Positions 1 to 10,977 of a DNA stretch of 64,000 nucleotides are shown here, piece after piece (position 1 is the stretch's first letter; each line of letters opens with the position of its first letter). Below the pieces are notes generated by a model. It was not told the origin of the DNA. It searched no databases and saw only the letters and a list, made by a program, of their open reading frames with translations. Origin of the DNA: Sphaerisporangium album (GTDB lineage: Bacteria; Actinomycetota; Actinomycetes; Streptosporangiales; Streptosporangiaceae); contig NZ_QOIL01000011.1 of assembly GCF_003323745.1 (NCBI RefSeq), positions 186,001-250,000 of the forward strand. The letters run 5' to 3'. The translations under genes and the position numbers were made by a program.

Positions 1-775
1 GACGCCGGACGACGCGACGGCCGAGGCGCAGCGCGTCGTGCTCGTCCAGCGCGAGGTGGTCGGCCAGGCCGGAGACCCGGGCGTGCATCTCGGCGCCGCC
101 CAGAGACTCGTCGTCGGCCTCCTCGCCGGTGGCCATCTTGACGAGCGGCGGGCCGCCGAGGAAGACCTTGGCGCGCTCCTTGACCATGACCACGTGGTCG
201 CTCATGCCCGGGACGTACGCGCCGCCCGCCGTGGAGTTGCCGAACACGATCGCGACGGTCGGGACGCCGGCGGCCGACAGACGCGTGAGGTCGCGGAACA
301 CCCGCCCGCCTGGGATGAAGATCTCTTTCTGCGTGGGCAGGTCGGCACCGCCCGACTCGACCAGGTTGATCAGCGGGAGCCGGTTCTCCAACGCGATGTC
401 GGCCGCCCGCAGCGTCTTGCGCAGCGTCCACGGGTTCGACGCGCCGCCGCGTACGGTCGGGTCGTTGGCGGTGATCACGCACTCGACGCCCTCGACCACC
501 CCGATGCCGGTCACCACGCTGGCGCCCACCGGGAAGTCGGTGCCCCACGCGGCCAGCGGCGACAGCTCCAGGAACGGCGAGTCGGGGTCGAGGAGCAGCT
601 CGACGCGTTCGCGGGCGAGCAGCTTGCCCCGCCGGTGGTGGCGCTCGGCGTACTTGGGGCCGCCGCCCGCCACCGCCTTGGCCTGCTCGGCCGAAAGGTC
701 GCGCAACTTGGCCAGCATGGCCTCGCGCCTCGCCCGGTGGTCGGCGCTCGCGGCGTCGAGCCTGCTGTCGATCAC
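1..775 (-). CDS. acyl-CoA carboxylase carboxyltransferase (beta) subunit, C-terminus cut by window edge
   Basis: Reading leftward from a GTG at 775, the frame stays open to base 1 and encodes about 258 residues of a carboxyltransferase beta subunit (acetyl/propionyl-CoA carboxylase class). The N-terminus has the family segment KYAERHHRRGKLLARER near residue 35, then the crotonase-fold stretch with GVVEGVECVI, NLVESGGADLPTQ and GNSTAGGAYVPGMSD, which line the acyl-CoA and carboxybiotin site. The protein should transfer CO2 from biotin on a partner alpha subunit to an acyl-CoA in the cytoplasm, feeding malonyl- or methylmalonyl-CoA. The alpha subunit is not in the window. It lies 75 nt downstream of the kinase gene on the same strand. 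The PTQKEIF segment resembles methylcrotonoyl-CoA carboxylase beta subunits too, so the substrate is not settled. Confidence 0.9.
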   Translation of the reverse strand, partial: MIDSRLDAASADHRARREAMLAKLRDLSAEQAKAVAGGGPKYAERHHRRGKLLARERVELLLDPDSPFLELSPLAAWGTDFPVGASVVTGIGVVEGVECVITANDPTVRGGASNPWTLRKTLRAADIALENRLPLINLVESGGADLPTQKEIFIPGGRVFRDLTRLSAAGVPTVAIVFGNSTAGGAYVPGMSDHVVMVKERAKVFLGGPPLVKMATGEEADDESLGGAEMHARVSGLADHLALDEHDALRLGRRVVRR

Positions 776-850
776 GCTTCACTCCCCGGATGCCGGTGGC
801 CTGGCCCAGAAGTTAGTACACCGCGCCGACACTTCCGGCGGCGGACCCGG

Positions 851-2554
<1,704 letters not shown>

Positions 2555-2634
2555 CCCGACCCCCGATATCCGCCTGTCTGCCCGTTCTGAGATAGAACGC
2601 TACCAGCGAGACCGTTGGTATCGGGGTTTCATGG

Positions 2635-3993
2635 TCAGATGGCCTTGCCGGGGTTCAGGATGCCCAGAGGGTCGAAGACCTGCTTGATCCCCCGCTGGAC
2701 CTCGCTCACGACCGGCCCGCTCTCCAGGCCGAGCCAGCGCCGCTTGAGCAGCCCGACGCCGTGCTCGCCCGTGAGCGTGCCGCCGAGGTCGAGAGCGGCG
2801 CGGAACACCTCGTCGGCCGCCGCCCAGACGTTCTGCGGCGGCTCGGGCAGGCCCCGGTCGAAGATGAACACCGGGTGCAGGTTGCCGTCCCCGGCGTGCG
2901 CGACCGTGCAGATCAGCACGTCGTGGCGGGCGGCGGCCCGCTCGACCGCCGAGATCATGTCCGGCAGCACCGAGCGGGGGACGCACACGTCCTCCACCAG
3001 GCACGCCCCGAGCCGCTCCTTGGCGGAGTAGGCCAGGCGCCGGATGCCGATGAGCTCCTCGGTCTCCTCGGGGGTGGAGGACACCGCGACGAAGCCGGCC
3101 CCGTTCAGCTCGCACAGCCGCGCCATCTCGGCGGCGTCGCCGGGCGCGTCGCCCTCGGCCTGCGCGATGAGCATGGCCTGGACGCCGGGTTCGAGGCCGA
3201 TGTTCTTCCAGTCGTCGATCGCCTTGAGCGTGTTGCGGTCCATCAGCTCCAGCAGCGACGGCCGGCACCCGGCCGCGACCATGGCCGCCACGGCGTCGCC
3301 CGCGGCGCGCAGCGAGGGGAACTCGGCGGCGATGGTGACCGGCGGCAGCGCGGGGGCCCGGCGCAGGCGCAGGGTGGCCGAGGTGATGACGCCGAGCGTG
3401 CCCTCCGAGCCGACGAACAGGCCCGTGAGGTCGTACCCGGTCACGCCCTTCATGGTGCGGCGCCCGGTGGAGATGATCCTGCCGTCGGCGAGCACGACCT
3501 CCAAGCCGAGCGCGGAGTCCCGGGTCACGCCGTACTTCACGCAGCGCAGCCCGCCCGCGTTGGTGGCGAGGTTGCCGCCGATCGTGGAGATCTCGTAGGA
3601 CGAGGGGTCGGGGGCGTACATGAGCCCGTGCTCGCGCGCGGCGCGGTCCAGGTCGGCGGTGATCACGCCGGGCTCGGCCACGGCGATCTCGTCGGCGGGG
3701 GACAGCTCGCGGATCGCGGTCATGCGCGCGAGGGACAGCGTCACGCAGCCGTCGACGGCCGTCGCGCCGCCGGCGAGCCCGGTGCCCGCGCCCCGGGGGA
3801 CGACCGGCACGCGGTGCTCGGTCGCCCAGCGCAGGGTGGTCACGACGTCGTCACGGGTCTGCGCCGCCACGACGCACAGCGGGGTGCCGGGCACGAGGAA
3901 GGTCTGGTCGCGGGCGTAGGAATCGGTGACGTCCGGATCTGTCAGGACTCGTCCAGCCGGGAGCGCGTCGACCAGGGCAGCGAGAGCGTTCAC
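2635..3993 (-). CDS. FAD-linked oxidase, glycolate/D-lactate dehydrogenase (GlcD) type
   Basis: About 452 aa. An FAD-binding type 4 (PCMH) fold occupies residues ~25-210 with PRGAGTGLAGG for the FAD pyrophosphate, PDPSSYEISTIGGN and NAGGLRCVKYGVT. The C-terminal FAD-oxidase domain ends with AHAGDGNLHP (metal/substrate histidines), GTLTGEHGVG and a DPLGILNPGK tail. It should oxidise a 2-hydroxy acid such as glycolate or D-lactate, passing electrons to an unidentified acceptor. I chose the GTG at 3993 (VNALAALVDALP) because homologues start about there; a TTG at 4041 would add 16 residues. No GlcE/GlcF partner is adjacent, so it resembles stand-alone forms. The exact substrate cannot be read from sequence. 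Confidence 0.88.
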   Translation of the reverse strand: MNALAALVDALPAGRVLTDPDVTDSYARDQTFLVPGTPLCVVAAQTRDDVVTTLRWATEHRVPVVPRGAGTGLAGGATAVDGCVTLSLARMTAIRELSPADEIAVAEPGVITADLDRAAREHGLMYAPDPSSYEISTIGGNLATNAGGLRCVKYGVTRDSALGLEVVLADGRIISTGRRTMKGVTGYDLTGLFVGSEGTLGVITSATLRLRRAPALPPVTIAAEFPSLRAAGDAVAAMVAAGCRPSLLELMDRNTLKAIDDWKNIGLEPGVQAMLIAQAEGDAPGDAAEMARLCELNGAGFVAVSSTPEETEELIGIRRLAYSAKERLGACLVEDVCVPRSVLPDMISAVERAAARHDVLICTVAHAGDGNLHPVFIFDRGLPEPPQNVWAAADEVFRAALDLGGTLTGEHGVGLLKRRWLGLESGPVVSEVQRGIKQVFDPLGILNPGKAI

Positions 3994-4323
3994 GCCTGTG
4001 ACTGTACGTTCTGCCCGGGAAACCCGCCGACTCGGGGGCAAGAGGTGATATGTCTGGCGGTGTTCGCCGGTAAAGGGAGGGTACGGGACGTCCGGGACGC
4101 TGGAACCCCGTAGGCGCCGTCCGATCCGTATGACGATTTCACAACATCCTCGGATGCCTTTACTGTTACTTTACTTTTTCCTCTAACGTCCGCTTTGCCG
4201 ATTCTGGGGCGTTCCATGGTGGACGCGCCGGATCTCCACTGCTGGCGCGTCCATCCCGGCGTGCCTTGGACGTCGCCCGGTGAACCCGGGTGAAGCCCGG
4301 CCACGGGCGGAGGAGGAACCCTG

Positions 4324-7095
4324 TTGTCACGCAAAATCAGGCGGCTCGTCGCCGTGCTGCCGGTCATGGGACTGGCGGCCGCCGGCCTCTCGGTCACCAG
4401 CGCCGCGGCGTCGGGGGACACGACGGTCGCCAGGTACGTGCCCACGGCGAGCGACTACTACATCAACTACGCGCCGCCGAGGGTCCAGGGCGACAGCGCG
4501 TCGAAGTCCGACGAGAAGGTGGACACCGCCACCGACAAGCGGAAGGCGGGCACCCCGACCGCCGAGGACATCGACCACAAGTTCGCCGAGGGCAACCCGG
4601 TCGCGGCCCGCGAGCTCGCCAAGCACGAGCGCCAGGCCGTCCGCACGGGTAAGAACCCCTTCGAGTTCCTGTACAAGAAGGCGCAGACGACGAAGAAGGC
4701 CAAGCTGCTCACGCTGCTGGTCGAATTCAACGAGAACGCCAACGACGACTTCTCCGGGTTCAGCCACCCGAAGGACACCACCGACGCGGACGACTGCATC
4801 ACCGAGCCGCCCGGCACCAAGATCAGCGGTCCGCTGCACAACAACATCCCGGACCCCGCCACGGCCGCTGGCGGCGGCAAGGACAACAACTCGATGTGGG
4901 TGAAGGACTTCAACAACGCCCACTACAACGACATGCTCTACAGCACCAAGGGCATCACCAAGCGGGTCCGCACGGACCTGAAGGACCCTCGCGACGGCAA
5001 GCCGGGCATCGACATCTCCGGCTACACCATGAAGAACATGTACGAGGAGATGTCCAAGGGCGCCTACACCGTCACCGGTGAGGCCATCGGCTGGATCAAG
5101 GTCCCGCACTCCGAGGCCTGGTACGGCGCGGGCGCCTGCCACGCCGCCGTCCAGGACTCCTCCGGCCACCCGGACAACCCGCGCGGCGCCGCCCAGATGG
5201 GCGTGGACGCCGTGAACGAGCTGGCCAAGGCGAACCCGAACTTCCCCTGGGCCGACTACGACCAGGAGGACACCTCCGACGCCGACGGCGACGGCAACTA
5301 CGCCGAGCCCGACGGAGTGATCGACCACCTGGTGCTCGTCCACGCGGGTGAGGACAAGTCCGGCGGCGGCGGCGCCCAGGGCACCTTCGCCATCTGGGCC
5401 CACTCCAGCGCGATCCCGGGCGGCTACACGATCCCCGGCACCTCGGTCAAGATCTCCAACTACATCGTGCAGCCCGAGGACTCGGGCGTCGGCGTGTTCG
5501 CCCACGAGTACGGCCACGACCTCGGCCTGCCCGACCTGTACGACGCGACCGGCGCAGGCGACAGCGACGTGGAGTTCTGGGACCTCATGTCCACCGGCTC
5601 CCACTCCGGCCCGATCTTCCAGTCCATGCCGATCCACATGGGCCTGTGGGACAAGTGGGTGCTCGGCTGGGCCAACCCGAAGGTCCTCAACCCGGGCGAC
5701 GGCACCAAGCTCCTCACCGTGGGCCAGTCCTCGCGCACGCCCAAGCTGACCGAGGACGGCGTCCGGGTCAACCTGCCCGACAAGGACGTCACGCTCACGA
5801 CCCCGCACAGCGGCGCCAAGGTGTGGTGGGCGAGCAACGACCAGGACTGGGCCGACGTCAAGCTGACGCGTGACATCGCCGTCCCGGCCGGGGCCGACAC
5901 CAAGTTCTGGTTCTGGAACGACTACACCATCGAGGGCGACTGGGACTACGGCTTCGTCGAGGTCTCCACCGACGGCGGCGCGACCTGGAACGAGCAGAAG
6001 ATCTACGGCGCGGACGGCGCGCTCGTCTCCACCGATGACGACTACGCCGACCCCAACAAGCGGATGAAGGACTACGGCAACAAGAAGTACGGCCTGACCG
6101 GCGACTCCGGCGGCTGGCAGCACTTCTACGCCGACCTGGCTCCGTTCGCCGGCAAGAACGTCAAGCTCCGCCTCCGGTACGCGACCGACGCGGCCGCCAA
6201 CGAGCGCGGCTGGTTCGTCGACGACTTCTCGCTCGTCAGCGGTGGCAGCACCCTCTGGAGCGACGACGTGGAGTCCGGCCTCGCCGGCTGGACCCCCGCC
6301 ACCGGCACCTTCGTCGACACGAGCGGCGCGGGCTGGGTGCAGCACCCGGGCTTCCTGAAGAGCGCCCAGTACTACCTCGCCGAGTGGCGTAACCTGGACG
6401 GCTTCGACAAGGGCCTGAGCTACACCTACGACACGACCTGGAACCGCGACGGCGCCTGGAAGGTCGAGAAGGTCCCCTACAACGCGCCGGGCATGCTCGT
6501 GTGGCTGCGCGACGCCTCGCTCGGTTACAACAACCCGGCGAGCAACGTCTGGGAGCTGCCGTCCGCGGGCGCCAAGGGCCAGCTCCTCCTGGTGGACTCC
6601 CACTTCGACCCGCTGCGCCGCACCGGCCAGGCGGCCACGGTGGACACCAGCACGCTGAAGAACATCCCCTCCCGCCCGCAGTCGTCCAACGCGGCCTTCG
6701 GCTTCATCAAGACGTACCCCTTCAAGGAGTGCATCGAGGGCGCGGCGTTCACCGAGTACTGCACGCAGTTCCAGCCGCAGAACCCGGTCAGCACGTTCAC
6801 CGACGCCAAGGGCTGGTACCCGGGCCTGGAGAGCCGCGACACCGGCCTGTACTTCCGGTTCCGCGACGGTTCCACGGTCGTCCCGTCCAAGGGCAACGCG
6901 CCCTACTCCCTCCGTGTGGTCAACGCCGACGGCACCCCCGCGACGGACCTGTACGGAGAGGACGTCAACGGCTTCACCCTCGGCTCCGGCAACCCCGGTG
7001 ACGAGGGCAAGCAGCTCGGCGTGAAGATCCAGCTCCTGGCTCCGCTGCCGGGCAACCTCGGCGTGATCGCGCAGTTCACCACGCCGAAGAAGTAA
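4324..7095 (+). CDS. secreted M6-family metalloprotease (immune inhibitor A type)
   Basis: 923 aa starting at TTG 4324 after a strong GGAGGAGG site. A Sec signal peptide (KIRR, hydrophobic core, cut near AAASG about residue 32) precedes a propeptide. The catalytic domain carries the zinc motif HEYGHDLGLPDLYD at residues 394-407, with nearby FWDLMSTGSHSG as the Met-turn region. Calcium-type acidic stretches (SDADGDGNY) lie before it. The C-terminal half contains two jelly-roll-like segments with repeated GWFVDDFSL and WNRDGAWKV blocks typical of immune inhibitor A proteins. It is expected to degrade extracellular proteins. It is a single-gene unit: AT-rich DNA lies upstream (4130-4195) and a perfect hairpin terminator follows. 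Length and domain order match the family. Confidence 0.95.
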   Translation: MSRKIRRLVAVLPVMGLAAAGLSVTSAAASGDTTVARYVPTASDYYINYAPPRVQGDSASKSDEKVDTATDKRKAGTPTAEDIDHKFAEGNPVAARELAKHERQAVRTGKNPFEFLYKKAQTTKKAKLLTLLVEFNENANDDFSGFSHPKDTTDADDCITEPPGTKISGPLHNNIPDPATAAGGGKDNNSMWVKDFNNAHYNDMLYSTKGITKRVRTDLKDPRDGKPGIDISGYTMKNMYEEMSKGAYTVTGEAIGWIKVPHSEAWYGAGACHAAVQDSSGHPDNPRGAAQMGVDAVNELAKANPNFPWADYDQEDTSDADGDGNYAEPDGVIDHLVLVHAGEDKSGGGGAQGTFAIWAHSSAIPGGYTIPGTSVKISNYIVQPEDSGVGVFAHEYGHDLGLPDLYDATGAGDSDVEFWDLMSTGSHSGPIFQSMPIHMGLWDKWVLGWANPKVLNPGDGTKLLTVGQSSRTPKLTEDGVRVNLPDKDVTLTTPHSGAKVWWASNDQDWADVKLTRDIAVPAGADTKFWFWNDYTIEGDWDYGFVEVSTDGGATWNEQKIYGADGALVSTDDDYADPNKRMKDYGNKKYGLTGDSGGWQHFYADLAPFAGKNVKLRLRYATDAAANERGWFVDDFSLVSGGSTLWSDDVESGLAGWTPATGTFVDTSGAGWVQHPGFLKSAQYYLAEWRNLDGFDKGLSYTYDTTWNRDGAWKVEKVPYNAPGMLVWLRDASLGYNNPASNVWELPSAGAKGQLLLVDSHFDPLRRTGQAATVDTSTLKNIPSRPQSSNAAFGFIKTYPFKECIEGAAFTEYCTQFQPQNPVSTFTDAKGWYPGLESRDTGLYFRFRDGSTVVPSKGNAPYSLRVVNADGTPATDLYGEDVNGFTLGSGNPGDEGKQLGVKIQLLAPLPGNLGVIAQFTTPKK

Positions 7096-7116
7096 CCACA
7101 AGGAGTGAAACGCGGG

Positions 7117-7150
7117 CACCCGCCCGGACGGTGAGCCGTCCGGGCGGGTG
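7117..7150 (+). terminator. perfect hairpin terminator after the M6 protease
   Basis: Left arm CACCCGCCCGGACGG (7117-7131), loop TGAG, right arm CCGTCCGGGCGGGTG (7136-7150): a 15-bp perfect stem starting 22 nt after the protease stop. There is no T-tract, as is common in actinomycetes. Confidence 0.85.
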
Positions 7151-7295
7151 ACGCGGGCGGGCCGCGCCGGCACGGGCGGCCCGTGAAACGGCCTGCGGGA
7201 CGGGTACGGCATCGCCGCGCCCGTCCCGTACGCTGTCCAGGACGTTTCGCGACTGCACGGCATGTCCCCCCGGAAGCGCTAAGGACGGAAGATCG

Positions 7296-8234
7296 GTGAG
7301 CGAGCTGCGGAGCAAGGCGGAGCACACGGCGGCGATCCGCGACCTGCGCCGAGCCGTCCTGGTGGTGAACACCCGGTCCCGCAAGGGCCGCCACAGGTAC
7401 TTCGAGTCGCTGCGGCTGCTGGAGGCCGACGGGTTCCGGCCACTGCGGTCCTACGCGGTCATGGACCCGTCGCGGCTTCCGCAGACGATCAACGAGGCCC
7501 TCGACCTGCGGCCCGACCTGCTCGTGGTCGGCGGGGGCGACGGCAGCCTGAGCGAGGCCGTCAAGCACGTCGCCCACCGCGACGTCGCCCTCGGCGTCCT
7601 GCCGCTCGGCACGACCAACAACTTCGCCCGCAGCCTCGGCCTGCCGCTGGACCTGGGCCTGGCCGTCAAGGTGTTCAGCAGGGGCAAGGTCGCCGACATC
7701 GACCTCGGCATGGCGGGCGACCGTCCCTTCGCCAACCTCGCCAGCTTCGGGGTGTCGGTCGAGGTCGCCGGCACGGTGAAGCCCTGGCTCAAGCGCGCCC
7801 TCGGCCGCGCGGCCTACCCGCTGACCGCGCTGACCGTCCTGCCCGGGCACAAGCCCTTCCGCGCCTTCATCACCGTGGACGGCCGCCGTCACGAGCTGCT
7901 GACCCACCAGCTCAACATCGCCAACGGGCGCTACCACGGCGGCTGGCAGATCGCCCGGGACATCAGCATCGACAACCGCCGCCTGGTCGCCTACCAGCTC
8001 GGCTCGGGCAAGCGGCTCCGGCTGATCGCCGAGACGATGGTACGGGCGGCGGGCGGGCGCTGGCGCAGCCTGGCGGGCGGCCCGTTCGTCACCGGCGGCG
8101 AGATGCTGCTGGAGACCGAGCCCACGATCGCCGCCGACGTCGACGGCGAGGTCCGCCTGCGCACGCCTCTGACGATCCGCACGATTCCGAACGGCCTGCG
8201 GGTGATGGTGCCCCCGCGCTTCGTCGACACCTGA
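7296..8234 (+). CDS. diacylglycerol kinase-family lipid kinase
   Basis: 312 aa from GTG 7296, preceded by an AAGGACGGA site. The DAGK catalytic domain shows VVNTRSRKG near residue 23, the nucleotide-binding VVGGGDGSLSEAV near residue 77 and PLGTTNNFARSLGLP near residue 103. The C-terminal beta-sandwich of the YegS/BmrU family follows (DVDGE near residue 285). It should phosphorylate diacylglycerol or a related lipid alcohol at the inner membrane face using ATP. It is a lone gene between a terminator and a gene remnant. Family assignment is firm; the lipid substrate is inferred. Confidence 0.9.
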   Translation: MSELRSKAEHTAAIRDLRRAVLVVNTRSRKGRHRYFESLRLLEADGFRPLRSYAVMDPSRLPQTINEALDLRPDLLVVGGGDGSLSEAVKHVAHRDVALGVLPLGTTNNFARSLGLPLDLGLAVKVFSRGKVADIDLGMAGDRPFANLASFGVSVEVAGTVKPWLKRALGRAAYPLTALTVLPGHKPFRAFITVDGRRHELLTHQLNIANGRYHGGWQIARDISIDNRRLVAYQLGSGKRLRLIAETMVRAAGGRWRSLAGGPFVTGGEMLLETEPTIAADVDGEVRLRTPLTIRTIPNGLRVMVPPRFVDT

Positions 8235-8277
8235 TCGAACGGGCGCGCAGGGTGACCTCGGTGACGAACGCCCGCCC

Positions 8278-8337
8278 GAGGCCCTGGACCCGCACCGGAT
8301 CTTCACCAACGCCTTCCTGACCACCCTGCTCGGCTGA
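8278..8337 (+). pseudogene. C-terminal remnant of an FAD-linked sugar/sterol oxidase
   Basis: In frame before a TGA at 8335-8337 the DNA reads EALDPHRIFTNAFLTTLLG. This resembles the C-terminal tail of aldonolactone-oxidase-type flavoproteins (LDP...F.N.FL..LL). No start codon or upstream oxidase domain is present because the lipid kinase ends 44 nt earlier. I infer the tail of a deleted gene. Confidence 0.45.
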
Positions 8338-8360
8338 ACGCCTCCCGGCGGGCGCGGCGG

Positions 8361-9575
8361 CTAGGGACGTACCGGCGTCCCGCCCGCGCCCGCACGGGGC
8401 CGGCCGGCCAGCGAGGCCGCCATCCGGCCGACCGCGTCGGCCACCCGCCCGGGGGAGGTGGCGAAGTTGAACCGGGCGAACCCGCGCCCGGGGGCCCCGA
8501 ACTTCGGCCCGGGGTACAGCGCGACGTCGCCCCGCCGCCGGAGCCAGTCGGCGGGGTCGTCGCCGAGCCCCAGCGCGCGCAGGTCCAGCCAGGCGAGGTA
8601 GGTGGCCTGCGGCGGCTGGTACCCGGCCTCGGGCAGCCGCTCGGCCAGCAGCTCGCCGAGCAGCGCCCGGTTGGCGGCGAGATCGGCCAGCAGCTCCTCC
8701 AGCCACGGCTCGCCCGAGGCGAAGGCCACCTCCGAGGCGATCACGCCGAGCAGCCCGGCGCCGTCGGCGACCTCGGGGGCGATGCGGGCGACGTCGGCGT
8801 GGGCCTCCGCGCCGGGGACGGCCAGCGCCGCCTTCAGCCCGGCGAGGTTCCACGCCTTGGAGGCCGAGGCCAGCGTGATCGAGCGGGCGCCCGCCGTGGC
8901 GTCCAGCGACCCGAACGGCACGTGCCGGGCCCCGGGGTAGACGAGCGGCGCGTGGATCTCGTCCGAGACCACCCGCACCCCGTACCGGCCGGCGAGCCCG
9001 GCGACGGCCAGCAGGTCGTCCTCGCCGAAGACCAGGCCGGTGGGATTGTGCGGGTTGCACAGCAGGAAGGCGGAGGCCCCGGCGGCGAAGTCGCGCTCCA
9101 GCGCGGCGAGGTCCAGCCGGTAGCCGGCCGGGGTGAGCACCAGGGGGTTCTCGACGATCGGGCGGCCGATGCGGGGGAGCCAGTAGAAGTACGGAGGGTA
9201 GGCGGGGGTGTTGACCACCACCCGGTCCCCGGGCTCGGTGACCAGGTGCAGCACCTCGACGATGCCCGCCATGACGTCCGGAACCAGGCGCATCGCGGCC
9301 GGGTCGGGGCGCCAGCCGAACCGGCGCGCGGCGAACCCGGCGAACGCCTCCGGCAGTCCTCCGGTGGCGGCGTACCCGGTGTCGCCCTGGCGGATCGCCT
9401 CGGCCAGCGCCGCCGCGATCGGCTCGGCGAGCGGGGTGTCCATCTCCGCCACCCACACCGGCAGCACGTCCGGTGGATACTCCCGCCACTTGGAGCTGCG
9501 CCGCTCCCGGAGCTGGTCGAGGGTGTACGCGGACAGAGGGCCCGCGTGGCCGCCGCCTGTGCTGGTCAAGATCAT
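8361..9575 (-). CDS. PLP-dependent C-S lyase / aminotransferase, PatB/MalY type
   Basis: 404 aa, fold-type I PLP enzyme. The N-terminus has the PatB hallmark W-R-E-YPPDVLPVWVAEMDTPLA. CNPHNPTG binds the cofactor region, SDEIHAPLVYPG carries the PLP-ring aspartate, and SASKAWNLAGLK contains the Schiff-base lysine. The C-terminus has GPKFGAPGRGFARFNFA with the carboxylate-binding arginine. Such enzymes cleave cystathionine or cysteine conjugates to thiols, pyruvate and ammonia. The gene is separated by 67 nt from the ApbE gene on the same strand and is probably expressed alone. Some members act mainly as aminotransferases, so the reaction is family-level only. Confidence 0.9.
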   Translation of the reverse strand: MILTSTGGGHAGPLSAYTLDQLRERRSSKWREYPPDVLPVWVAEMDTPLAEPIAAALAEAIRQGDTGYAATGGLPEAFAGFAARRFGWRPDPAAMRLVPDVMAGIVEVLHLVTEPGDRVVVNTPAYPPYFYWLPRIGRPIVENPLVLTPAGYRLDLAALERDFAAGASAFLLCNPHNPTGLVFGEDDLLAVAGLAGRYGVRVVSDEIHAPLVYPGARHVPFGSLDATAGARSITLASASKAWNLAGLKAALAVPGAEAHADVARIAPEVADGAGLLGVIASEVAFASGEPWLEELLADLAANRALLGELLAERLPEAGYQPPQATYLAWLDLRALGLGDDPADWLRRRGDVALYPGPKFGAPGRGFARFNFATSPGRVADAVGRMAASLAGRPRAGAGGTPVRP

Positions 9576-9642
9576 CCCTTCGCGAAGGGCCGCCGGACCC
9601 GGCCAGGAGGCCGAGTATTCCCCGCTTCACCGATAAGTCAGG

Positions 9643-10419
9643 TCATAGCATAGGTTTTGGGACTTGTGCCGGTTCCACCAGGCCATAGCGGAGGAAGCCG
9701 CCGGTCCACCACGTCGCCCCCGACGGCGCGACCGCGAACGCCTCCAGGCCCGGCTGCCGCTCGGCCCAGTCACGGGCCGCCGCTCCCATGGCGAAGGCCG
9801 CCGTGGCCATCGCGTCCGCCCTGGTCAGCGTCTCGGCGACCACGGTGACCGAAACCAGGCCCGTCGCCGGGGCGCCCGTGTGCGGGTTCAGGATGTGCGG
9901 GCCGCGCTCGGCCGTCCCCGACGTCGCCACCGCGAGATCACGGCCGGAGACGACCGTGGCCAGCTCGCCGGGGCGGCACGGGTCGGCGACCCCCACCCGC
10001 CACGGCCGGCCGGGCTCCGGCTCGCCCGAGACCCGCACGTCGCCGCCGCCGTTGACGCAGTGCCGGGTCGCGCCCGCCGCGCGCAGCAGCGCCGACGCCC
10101 GTTCCACCGCCCACCCCTTCACCACGCCGGACGGGTCGAGCCGCCCGCCCGGGGCGCCGGTGAAGTACCCCACGCTGACCGCCGCCGCCTCCTCGCAGAG
10201 CGCCAGCACCTCGGCGACCTCCCGCGGGCACTCGGCCAGGGTGATCTCGCCGCGCCCGAGACGGCTGACCGGGCTGTCCACGCGGTAGGTCGAGAACACC
10301 GCGTCCACCTGGTGGAGCAGGGCCACCGCCCCGCGCAGGGCCGCGTGCAGTTCCTCGGACGGCTCGTGCCGCAGGTCGAAGGAGAAGACCGTGCCCATGA
10401 CGCGCTCGACGTGCCGCAC
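9643..10419 (-). CDS. apbE: FAD:protein FMN transferase (ApbE family)
   Basis: 258 aa. It starts VERVMGTVFSFDL, then DPSGVVKGWAVERA near residue 116, NGGGDVRVSG near 143, HILNPHTGAPATG near 195 and the metal-binding TRADAMATAAFAMG near 217, all ApbE hallmarks. It attaches FMN covalently to a threonine of target proteins using FAD and Mg2+. The target is almost certainly the FMN-binding protein encoded directly upstream, whose stop codon overlaps this start by one base. No signal peptide is visible, although many ApbE proteins work outside the membrane, so the side of action is uncertain. Confidence 0.93.
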   Translation of the reverse strand: MRHVERVMGTVFSFDLRHEPSEELHAALRGAVALLHQVDAVFSTYRVDSPVSRLGRGEITLAECPREVAEVLALCEEAAAVSVGYFTGAPGGRLDPSGVVKGWAVERASALLRAAGATRHCVNGGGDVRVSGEPEPGRPWRVGVADPCRPGELATVVSGRDLAVATSGTAERGPHILNPHTGAPATGLVSVTVVAETLTRADAMATAAFAMGAAARDWAERQPGLEAFAVAPSGATWWTGGFLRYGLVEPAQVPKPML

Positions 10420-10937
10420 TACAGGCCCGCCTTGTCCAGGGCGCTCTGCAGGGATCCGGTGTAGCCCTCGCTGGTGTAGGTCGCGCCGGACACCGTGTCG
10501 ATCCGGGCGCTCTGCGCCGCCAGCGCCTCCTGGGTGAGGATCGGCACGGCCACGGAGTTGATCTCCCGGTCGCGGGGGTTGGCGTCCGGGACCACCACGG
10601 CGTCCACCGCGGTGATCTGCCCGCCCGCGACGGTGATCCGCACCTGGACGGGGCCCCAGCGGGTGTCGACGGCGTCCCCGGTCACCGTGCGCGAGCCCGT
10701 GGACGAGCCTGAACCGCCCGACGACGAGCCGGAGCCGCCCGCCCGCGTCCCGGAGTCGCCTCCGGACGAGCCGGAGTCGCTACCGGAGGCGACGGAGCCG
10801 TCCTGGGCGGAGGGGGCCGTCGCGGGGGCGATGGCGGCGGGCGGCCGGTCGGCGGAGGCCACGTCGTGGGGTTTGAACGAGAGCAGCAGGATCAGGCCGG
10901 CGGCCGTGGCGAGCACGGCGAACGTGGCTCTGCGCAT
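10419..10937 (-). CDS. membrane-anchored FMN-binding protein, ApbE substrate
   Basis: 172 aa. An N-terminal hydrophobic anchor (ATFAVLATAAGLILLLSF) is followed by a Gly/Ser-rich linker (~40-90). A small FMN-binding domain follows with TRWGPVQVRITVAGGQITAVD and the flavinylation motif SGATYTS near residue 150, whose first Thr is the expected FMN-phosphoester site. It should carry electrons outside the membrane. It sits between the ferric-reductase-like gene (41 nt upstream) and apbE, forming a three-gene operon. A GAGGAG ribosome site precedes the ATG. The terminal electron acceptor cannot be read from sequence. Confidence 0.92.
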   Translation of the reverse strand: MRRATFAVLATAAGLILLLSFKPHDVASADRPPAAIAPATAPSAQDGSVASGSDSGSSGGDSGTRAGGSGSSSGGSGSSTGSRTVTGDAVDTRWGPVQVRITVAGGQITAVDAVVVPDANPRDREINSVAVPILTQEALAAQSARIDTVSGATYTSEGYTGSLQSALDKAGL

Positions 10938-10977
10938 GGGGGCTCCTCGGATCAGGACGCCGGAGACCGGCGGGCGG

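Noticed and set aside
4327-7263. 978-aa open frame on the minus strand opposite the M6 protease
   Set aside because: Low-complexity Val/Gly/Leu/Arg sequence with no domain; the plus strand has signal peptide, zinc motif, ribosome site and terminator.
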